Below, in pieces: positions 58,786 to 64,000 of a stretch of 64,000 bases of DNA. Location: contig NZ_AP022579.1 of NCBI RefSeq assembly GCF_010731295.1, positions 3,038,001 through 3,102,000 of the forward strand, given 5' to 3'. The translations under genes and the position numbers were made by a program. Within the stretch, counting starts at the first letter, position 1; each line of letters opens with the position of its first letter. The notes under the pieces were generated by a model. It saw only the letters and a program-made list of their open reading frames with translations, was not told the DNA's origin and did not search any database. The stretch comes from Mycolicibacterium boenickei (lineage in GTDB: Bacteria > Actinomycetota > Actinomycetes > Mycobacteriales > Mycobacteriaceae).

Positions 58786-60654
58786 GTGGTGACCCTCGTT
58801 GCCGCAGATCCCGCTGCCGAGGTGGAGACGGCAACGCCTGACCATCCGGGGCCCGATCGTTCCACCACCGTTTCCCAGCGCCTGGTGCTTGCGGTGTTGT
58901 TGGCCGGCACCGCTGTGCTCTACCTGTGGAACCTGTCCAGCAGCGGGTGGGCCAACGCGTTCTACTCGGCCGCTGCGCAGGCGGGGGCGCAGGACTGGAC
59001 CGCCATGCTGTTCGGGTCGAGCGACGCGGGCAACGCCATCACCGTCGACAAGACGCCCGCGGCGTTGTGGATCATCGACATCTCGGTGCGTCTGTTCGGG
59101 CTGAACTCGTGGAGCGTTCTTGTCCCACAGGCGCTGATGGGTGTCGGTGCGGTCGCGGTGCTCTACGCCGCGGTACGCCGGGCCGCCGGACCGTGGGCCG
59201 GCCTGTTGGCCGGTGCGGTGCTGGCCCTGACTCCGGTGGCCGCGTTGATCTTCCGGTTCAACAATCCCGACGCTCTCCTGGTGCTGCTGCTCGTGACAGC
59301 GGCCTACTGCGTGCAGCGCGGTATCGAAAAGGACGCCAGCCGTTGGTGGTTCGTCGCTGCGGGGACGGCAGTCGGTTTCGGCTTCCTGGCCAAGATGTTG
59401 CAGGCGTTCCTGGTCCTGCCGGCGTTCGCCACCGCGGCCCTGGTCGCCGGCGACCGCCCGCTCGGGCGGCGGGTTCTCGATGTCGTCACGGCCGGGGCCG
59501 CCATCGTCGTCAGCGGTGGCTGGTACCTGGTGCTGGTGGAGCTGTGGCCCGCGTCGGCGCGGCCCTACATCGGCGGTTCGCAGAATGACAGCATCGTCGA
59601 ATTGGCCTTGGGGTACAACGGTTTGGGTCGCCTGACCGGCGACGAGACCGGCGGCCTGGGTAACCTCAACTTCGATGTCGGACCGGGCCGGTTGTTCGCG
59701 TCGCAGATGGGCGCCGACATCGCCTGGCTGCTGCCGGCGGCCCTGATCTGCCTGGCGGCCGGCGTCTACCTGACCCGCCGCGCGGTCCGCACGGATCCGG
59801 TCCGGGCCGCGCTGATCCTGTGGGGTGGCTGGCTGTTGGTCACCGCAGTGGTGTTCAGCTTCATGCACGGCATCGTGCATCCCTACTACACCGTCGCACT
59901 CGCCCCGGCGATCGGCGCCGTGATCGGGATCGGCGCGATGCTGCTGTGGCAACACCGCACCGACATCCGGGCCGCCACGGCGATGTCGGGCGCCGTGCTG
60001 GTGACCGCGATCCTGGCCGCGGTGCTACTGGCCCGCAACGACGATCCGTATCCGTGGCTGCGGGCCGCGGTGGCGGTGATCGGTGTGGGCGCGGCGGTAC
60101 TCCTGCTGTTGGCAGGACGGTTGGACCGCCCGATGACGCGGTTGACTGCGGCTCTGGCCGTCGCGGCGTGCCTGGCCGGCCCGGCCGCATACTCCGTCGC
60201 CACCGCCGCCAGCCCGCACAACGGGGCGATACCGTCCGTCGGGCCGTCGCGCGGCGGAGGTTTCGGCGGACCGTTCGCGGCGCCGGAACCCGGACCGGCG
60301 CTGACCGCGACCCTGGCCGCCGACGCCGACCGCTACCAATGGGCGGCAGCCGTGGTGGGCTCATCAAATGCCGCGGGGTACCAATTGGCCACCCGCGCAC
60401 CGGTAATGGCTGTCGGCGGTTTCAACGGCACCGATCCGGCGCCGACGCTTGAGGAGTTTCAGCAGCTCGTCGACGATGGCGCGGTCCACTTCTTCATCCG
60501 TTCCCACATCATGGCGGGCGGTTTCGGCGGACACACGCCAAGCGGCAGCCAGGCCGCCACCGAGATCGCGGAGTGGGTGCAGGCCCACTACGACCCGATC
60601 ACCGTCGACGACGTCACCATCTACGACCTGACTCAACGTGCGACGAACACATAG
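58786..60654 (+). CDS. GT39/YkcB-like membrane glycosyltransferase, copy 1
   Basis: A 622-residue GT-C fold protein with about 11-12 membrane helices. The first extracellular loop (Ala-Gln-Asp-Trp, Asp-Lys-Thr-Pro-Ala-Ala) is where the catalytic acidic residue lies in PMT/ArnT-type enzymes. The C-terminal soluble domain (from about 505) is of the YkcA/B type. A Gly-rich segment (Ser-Arg-Gly-Gly-Gly-Phe-Gly-Gly-Pro-Phe near 485) precedes it. It should transfer a sugar from a polyprenyl-phosphate donor on the outer face. It follows the kinase by 19 bases. The start is GTG 58786 or 58789. Confidence 0.85.
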   Translation: MVTLVAADPAAEVETATPDHPGPDRSTTVSQRLVLAVLLAGTAVLYLWNLSSSGWANAFYSAAAQAGAQDWTAMLFGSSDAGNAITVDKTPAALWIIDISVRLFGLNSWSVLVPQALMGVGAVAVLYAAVRRAAGPWAGLLAGAVLALTPVAALIFRFNNPDALLVLLLVTAAYCVQRGIEKDASRWWFVAAGTAVGFGFLAKMLQAFLVLPAFATAALVAGDRPLGRRVLDVVTAGAAIVVSGGWYLVLVELWPASARPYIGGSQNDSIVELALGYNGLGRLTGDETGGLGNLNFDVGPGRLFASQMGADIAWLLPAALICLAAGVYLTRRAVRTDPVRAALILWGGWLLVTAVVFSFMHGIVHPYYTVALAPAIGAVIGIGAMLLWQHRTDIRAATAMSGAVLVTAILAAVLLARNDDPYPWLRAAVAVIGVGAAVLLLLAGRLDRPMTRLTAALAVAACLAGPAAYSVATAASPHNGAIPSVGPSRGGGFGGPFAAPEPGPALTATLAADADRYQWAAAVVGSSNAAGYQLATRAPVMAVGGFNGTDPAPTLEEFQQLVDDGAVHFFIRSHIMAGGFGGHTPSGSQAATEIAEWVQAHYDPITVDDVTIYDLTQRATNT

Positions 60655-60709
60655 CAGGCGCATAGCTTCGCCCAACCCAGATCACAAGCCGCCGGAGAAC
60701 GATGAAGTC

Positions 60710-61996
60710 ATGACAACCTTGGTCCAAGACCCCGATCAGCGGTTCCGATTCGCGTCACGGCCCAACGCCGCACTGGCCGCCCGGGAGGCCGGGGTTCCAG
60801 TGCTCGACGTCGTGGTGCCGGTGTACAACGAGCAAGCCGCGCTTGCCGATTCGGTACGCCGGCTGCACAGCTATCTCGACGAGAACTTCGCGGTGCCGGT
60901 CCGCATCACCATCGCCGACAATGCCAGCACCGACGACACCCCGCGGATCGCCGCCGAACTGGCAGACGAGCTCGACGATGTGCGGGTGGTGCGGCTGGAG
61001 GAGAAGGGCCGCGGACGCGCGCTACGCGCGGTGTGGTCGGCCTCGGACGCCCAGGTGCTGGTCTACATGGACGTCGACCTGTCCACCGATCTGGCCGCGC
61101 TCGCGCCGTTGGTGGCACCGCTGATCTCCGGTCATTCCGATCTGGCGATCGGCACCCGGCTGGGCCGCGGCTCGCGGGTGGTCCGCGGTGCGAAGCGTGA
61201 GTTCATCTCGCGTTGCTACAACTTGATCCTGAAATCAACTCTGTCAGCCCGCTTCTCGGATGCCCAGTGCGGATTCAAGGCGATCCGCGCCGACGTCGCC
61301 CACCGGTTGCTGCCCCATGTCGCCGATACCGGATGGTTCTTCGACACCGAGCTGCTGGTGCTGGCCGAGCGCAGTGGCCTCCGCATTCACGAGGTGCCGG
61401 TCGACTGGGTGGACGATCCGGACAGCCGGGTCGACATCATCGCCACCGCCACCGCCGACCTCAAGGGCATCGGCCGGCTGCTCCGCGGATTCGCCAACGG
61501 CTCGATCCCGGTGAACACCATCGCCGCGCAGCTCGGATCGTCACGGAAATCGGCTGCCCCGCAATCCCTGCTGCGCCAGGCAGTGCGCTTCGGTGCCGTC
61601 GGCGTGGTGTCCACGCTGGCCTATCTGCTGCTGTTCACGGCACTGCGCGCCGGTGTCGGCGCACAGGCCGCCAACCTCGTGGCCCTGTTGGTGACCGCTA
61701 TCGGAAACACCGCCGCCAACCGGCGGTTCACGTTCGGTATCGCCGGGGCGGGCAACATCACCCGCCATCATCTCGAAGGCCTTACGGTCTTCGCGATCGC
61801 GCTGACCATCACCAGTGGATCGTTGGGGCTGCTGCACTTCGTCGCACCCGTGCCGCACCGCGGCGTCGAACTTGCCGTATTGGTTGCGGCCAACCTGCTG
61901 GCCACCGTGGTGCGCTTCGTGCTGTTGCGAGGATGGGTGTTCCACCCCTCGCGGACGCGGCGTGCCGGCGGGGCGAATCGAGAGACAGGACTATGA
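60710..61996 (+). CDS. GT2 glycosyltransferase fused to GtrA-like membrane domain
   Basis: A 428-residue fusion. Residues 30-270 are a GT2 (DPM1-like) transferase, with Val-Val-Val-Pro-Val-Tyr-Asn-Glu, Asp-Asn-Ala-Ser-Thr-Asp and DxD motif Met-Asp-Val-Asp-Leu-Ser. The last 120 residues have four membrane helices of the GtrA type. The domains probably make polyprenyl-phosphate sugar and flip it, supplying the two neighbouring GT39 enzymes. ATG 60710 is supported by GGAGAA upstream. The stop overlaps the next gene by four bases. Confidence 0.88.
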   Translation: MTTLVQDPDQRFRFASRPNAALAAREAGVPVLDVVVPVYNEQAALADSVRRLHSYLDENFAVPVRITIADNASTDDTPRIAAELADELDDVRVVRLEEKGRGRALRAVWSASDAQVLVYMDVDLSTDLAALAPLVAPLISGHSDLAIGTRLGRGSRVVRGAKREFISRCYNLILKSTLSARFSDAQCGFKAIRADVAHRLLPHVADTGWFFDTELLVLAERSGLRIHEVPVDWVDDPDSRVDIIATATADLKGIGRLLRGFANGSIPVNTIAAQLGSSRKSAAPQSLLRQAVRFGAVGVVSTLAYLLLFTALRAGVGAQAANLVALLVTAIGNTAANRRFTFGIAGAGNITRHHLEGLTVFAIALTITSGSLGLLHFVAPVPHRGVELAVLVAANLLATVVRFVLLRGWVFHPSRTRRAGGANRETGL

Positions 61997-63948
61997 CGAC
62001 CATCGTTGACACCGCACCCGCTTCCGCGGACGAGACCGCCGGAGCTGAGAAGTCGGCGACCCCGCGCTGGGTCCGGCCCTCCTACTGGGCCATGCTGGCC
62101 GGCACCGCGGTGCTGTACTTCTGGGCGCTGGGTTCGTCTGGGTGGGCCAACAGCTACTACGCCGCGGCAGCGCAGGCCGGTACCCAGTCCTGGAAGGCCT
62201 GGTTGTTCGGATCCTTGGACGCCGGCAACGCCATCACGGTCGACAAGCCGCCCGCCGCGATGTGGGCAATGGGTTTGTCGGGCAGGCTGTTCGGCTTCAA
62301 CGAGTTCACCATGCTGCTACCGCAGGCACTGATGGGCGTCGGCGCAGTGGCGCTGCTCTACGCCACGGTGAAGCGGACCAGCGGCCCCGCTGCCGGGCTG
62401 ATCGCCGGAGTGGCACTGGCATTGACGCCGGTCGCCGCCTCGATGTTCCGCTACAACAATCCCGATGCGCTCCTGGTCCTGCTCCTGGTGCTCGCGGCGT
62501 ACTTCATGGTGCGCGCGGTCGGGCCGGTGTCTGCGAAGGCCAGCGCCGGCTGGGTGGCACTGGCCGGATGCGCGCTGGGCGTCGCCTTCCTGACCAAGAT
62601 GCTGCAGGCGTTCCTGGTCGTGCCAGGCCTGGCGTTGATGTTCCTGGTCGCCGCACCCGCCGTCGGTATATGGAAACGATTGGGCACCTTGCTGATCGGT
62701 GCGGCGGCGATGATCGTCTCCTCGGGTTGGTACATCGCGCTGGTGGCATTGTGGCCGGCCGATTCCCGGCCGTACATCGCCGGCTCGACCGACAACAGCC
62801 TGCTGCAACTGGCCTTCGGCTACAACGGGCTGCAACGCATCATGGGGCAGGAGGGCCCCGGCCCAGGTGGCCCGGGTGGTCCCGGACCGGGCGGCCCCGG
62901 TCACGGGCCGGGCGGCGGCGCCAACCTGATGTTCGGCGGTGACCCCGGCATCGGCCGGATGTTCGGAATGTCCATGGGCACCGAGGCCTCGTGGTTGTTG
63001 CCTGCCGCGCTGATCGGCCTGGTCGCCGCACTGTGGCTGACACGTCGCACGGCGCGGACCGCCGGGCTGCGGGCCGGCCTGCTGATGTGGGGCGGCTGGA
63101 TGCTGGTCACCGCCGTGGTGTTCAGCTTCATGGACGGGATCATCCACCCCTACTACACCGTGGCGCTGGCCCCCGCCGTGGCCGCGGTCGTGGGCATATC
63201 GGTCGCCGAATTGTGGCGGGTCCGGGAACGACTCGCTTCGCGGCTGGTGCTCGCGGTGATGCTGGCCGGCACCGGGGTGTGGGCGTTCGTACTGCTCGAC
63301 CGCACCCCCGACTGGTTACCGGCGCTGCGCTGGATCGTTCTGATCGGCTCGGTGCTGACCGCGGTGGCCCTGGCCATGGTCGCCCACCGTCCCGGCAAGT
63401 TGCCTGTCGCGGTGGCGCTCGCGGCCATGATCTTCGGGCTCGCCGCCACCGGGGCCTACACCATCGAGACGGTGGCGAAGGTCCACGGCGGTGGTCCGAT
63501 GGCCACCTCCGGCCCCAACCGGGACATGGGCTTCGGTGGCCCGGGCGGGCCCGGAGGTCCGGGTGGCCCGCCCCCGGGCTTCGGGCGCGCCGATGATCCG
63601 GCGCTGGCCGAGCTCATCGCCGGTGCCGACGGCCGTTGGGCCGCAGCGAGTGTGGGCTCGATGATGGTCAGCGATCTCGAGCTCAAGACGGGGGAGTCGC
63701 TGATGGCCATCGGCGGGTTCACCGGCAGCGACGATTCGCCGACGCTCGCCCAGTTCCAGCAGTACGTCGCTGACGGTCAGGTCCGGTACTTCCTCGATCG
63801 GCCGGAGGACGGTCCCGGTGGGCCTTCCGGGCCGCCGCGTCAAGAGCACGGCAGCGCCGCGGAGATCACTGACTGGGTGACGGCGAACTTCACCAAGACT
63901 GTGGTCGGCAATACCCCGGTGTACGACCTGTCGTCGCCGCGTACCTGA
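61993..63948 (+). CDS. GT39/YkcB-like membrane glycosyltransferase, copy 2, with Gly-Pro inserts
   Basis: A 651-residue paralogue of the first GT39 gene with the same helix pattern (first loop Asp-Lys-Pro-Pro-Ala-Ala). It differs by a Gly/Pro repeat loop of about 25 residues near 290-315 (repeats of Gly-Pro-Gly-Gly-Pro-Gly-Gly) and a second Gly-Gly-Pro run near 515-530 before the C-terminal domain. These lie on the extracytoplasmic side. Function should match copy 1, perhaps with another acceptor. It is coupled by ATGA to the GT2-GtrA gene. An open frame extending upstream into that gene is only shadow. Confidence 0.85.
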   Translation: MTTIVDTAPASADETAGAEKSATPRWVRPSYWAMLAGTAVLYFWALGSSGWANSYYAAAAQAGTQSWKAWLFGSLDAGNAITVDKPPAAMWAMGLSGRLFGFNEFTMLLPQALMGVGAVALLYATVKRTSGPAAGLIAGVALALTPVAASMFRYNNPDALLVLLLVLAAYFMVRAVGPVSAKASAGWVALAGCALGVAFLTKMLQAFLVVPGLALMFLVAAPAVGIWKRLGTLLIGAAAMIVSSGWYIALVALWPADSRPYIAGSTDNSLLQLAFGYNGLQRIMGQEGPGPGGPGGPGPGGPGHGPGGGANLMFGGDPGIGRMFGMSMGTEASWLLPAALIGLVAALWLTRRTARTAGLRAGLLMWGGWMLVTAVVFSFMDGIIHPYYTVALAPAVAAVVGISVAELWRVRERLASRLVLAVMLAGTGVWAFVLLDRTPDWLPALRWIVLIGSVLTAVALAMVAHRPGKLPVAVALAAMIFGLAATGAYTIETVAKVHGGGPMATSGPNRDMGFGGPGGPGGPGGPPPGFGRADDPALAELIAGADGRWAAASVGSMMVSDLELKTGESLMAIGGFTGSDDSPTLAQFQQYVADGQVRYFLDRPEDGPGGPSGPPRQEHGSAAEITDWVTANFTKTVVGNTPVYDLSSPRT

Positions 63949-63959
63949 ACGCCCAGACC

Positions 63960-64000
63960 GCGATGACCGTCCTGCTTCCCCCCGGCAGGACGGTCATCGC
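63960..64000 (+). terminator. Perfect 16-bp hairpin terminator
   Basis: A perfect 16-bp inverted repeat (GCGATGACCGTCCTGC at 63960-63975 and its complement at 63985-64000) with a nine-base loop starts 11 bases after the last stop codon. The window ends at the last base of the stem, so any downstream U-tract cannot be seen. It is a strong candidate terminator for the envelope glycosyltransferase genes. Confidence 0.75.

Noticed and set aside
61213..61992. Upstream extension of the second GT39 gene into the GT2-GtrA gene
   Set aside because: The extra 260 residues are the other frame of a well-supported glycosyltransferase; ATG 61993 overlaps its stop as in normal coupling.
62861..62930. Gly-rich repeats resembling a PE_PGRS gene
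   Set aside because: There is no PE domain, and the repeats are a short in-frame loop inside a membrane glycosyltransferase.
1..64000. CRISPR arrays, tRNA or rRNA genes, insertion sequences
   Set aside because: No regularly spaced repeats, cloverleaf-type sequences, transposase genes or terminal inverted repeats were seen in any gap.

Overview
The window is a densely coded, high-GC actinobacterial chromosome segment. It is almost certainly from a non-tuberculous Mycobacterium (Mycolicibacterium type). Several ordered blocks match the gene order I recall from M. tuberculosis: FAD oxidase / Tap / UdgB (Rv1257c-Rv1259), Ddn-like / HIT (Rv1261c-Rv1262c), the Rv1264-type cyclase, and the long run Rv1272c-Rv1283c (two ABC half-transporters, lprB, lprC, SixA-like phosphatase, SbcD/SbcC-like pair, GMC oxidoreductase, oppA-D-C-B). 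A further block (LpqS-like, cysK2, MFS) matches Rv0847-Rv0849, which lies elsewhere in M. tuberculosis. No tRNA, rRNA, insertion sequence, prophage or CRISPR array was seen. No gap between genes reaches 300 bases; the largest are about 160.

Layout. 1-17.6 kb: mixed housekeeping and redox genes. These are a siderophore-interacting protein tail, DUF5995, a P450/TetR pair, a rhomboid protease, an FAD oxidase, the Tap efflux pump, UdgB, a luciferase-like oxidoreductase, an F420-type reductase, HIT, VOC and AraC proteins, an SOS-boxed 13E12-type HNH protein, a giant cyclase-ATPase, an L7/L12-like protein, a second UDG-superfamily enzyme and a polysaccharide deacetylase. 17.6-23.9 kb: a divergent catabolic cluster of flavin monooxygenase versus butanediol-type dehydrogenase, SDR, GAF regulator and Rv1264-type cyclase. 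Its shared promoter region carries five GCAAC/GTTGC half-sites. 23.9-32.7 kb: a copper island with a Met/His-rich DUF305 lipoprotein, a two-component system, and a CsoR-type operator between that system and CopZ, a two-module His-rich membrane protein, the CopA ATPase, an LpqS-like protein, CysK2 and an MFS carrier. 32.7-35.5 kb: AIM24 protein, alcohol dehydrogenase, a small membrane protein and a probable ribbon-helix-helix protein whose start codon sits beside 8-bp tandem repeats.

35.5-54.8 kb: the conserved Rv1272c-Rv1283c block, interrupted by an acyl-CoA-dehydrogenase-fold monooxygenase, an alpha/beta hydrolase and a small unknown gene. 55-64 kb: a cell-envelope module of three tandem paralogous tiny secreted proteins, a secreted DUF5666-like protein divergent from a PhoPR-type two-component system, and three translationally coupled or closely spaced glycosyltransferase genes (two GT39/YkcB-like flanking one GT2-GtrA fusion). 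It ends in a perfect 16-bp hairpin.

The most notable signals are the copper island with its shared operator and an uncharacterised HxH-repeat protein, the RHH gene with tandem repeats, the tandem small secreted proteins next to a two-component system with ACAGC repeats, and the SOS box that contains the HNH start codon. Locus names from M. tuberculosis are from memory of the families and were not searched.
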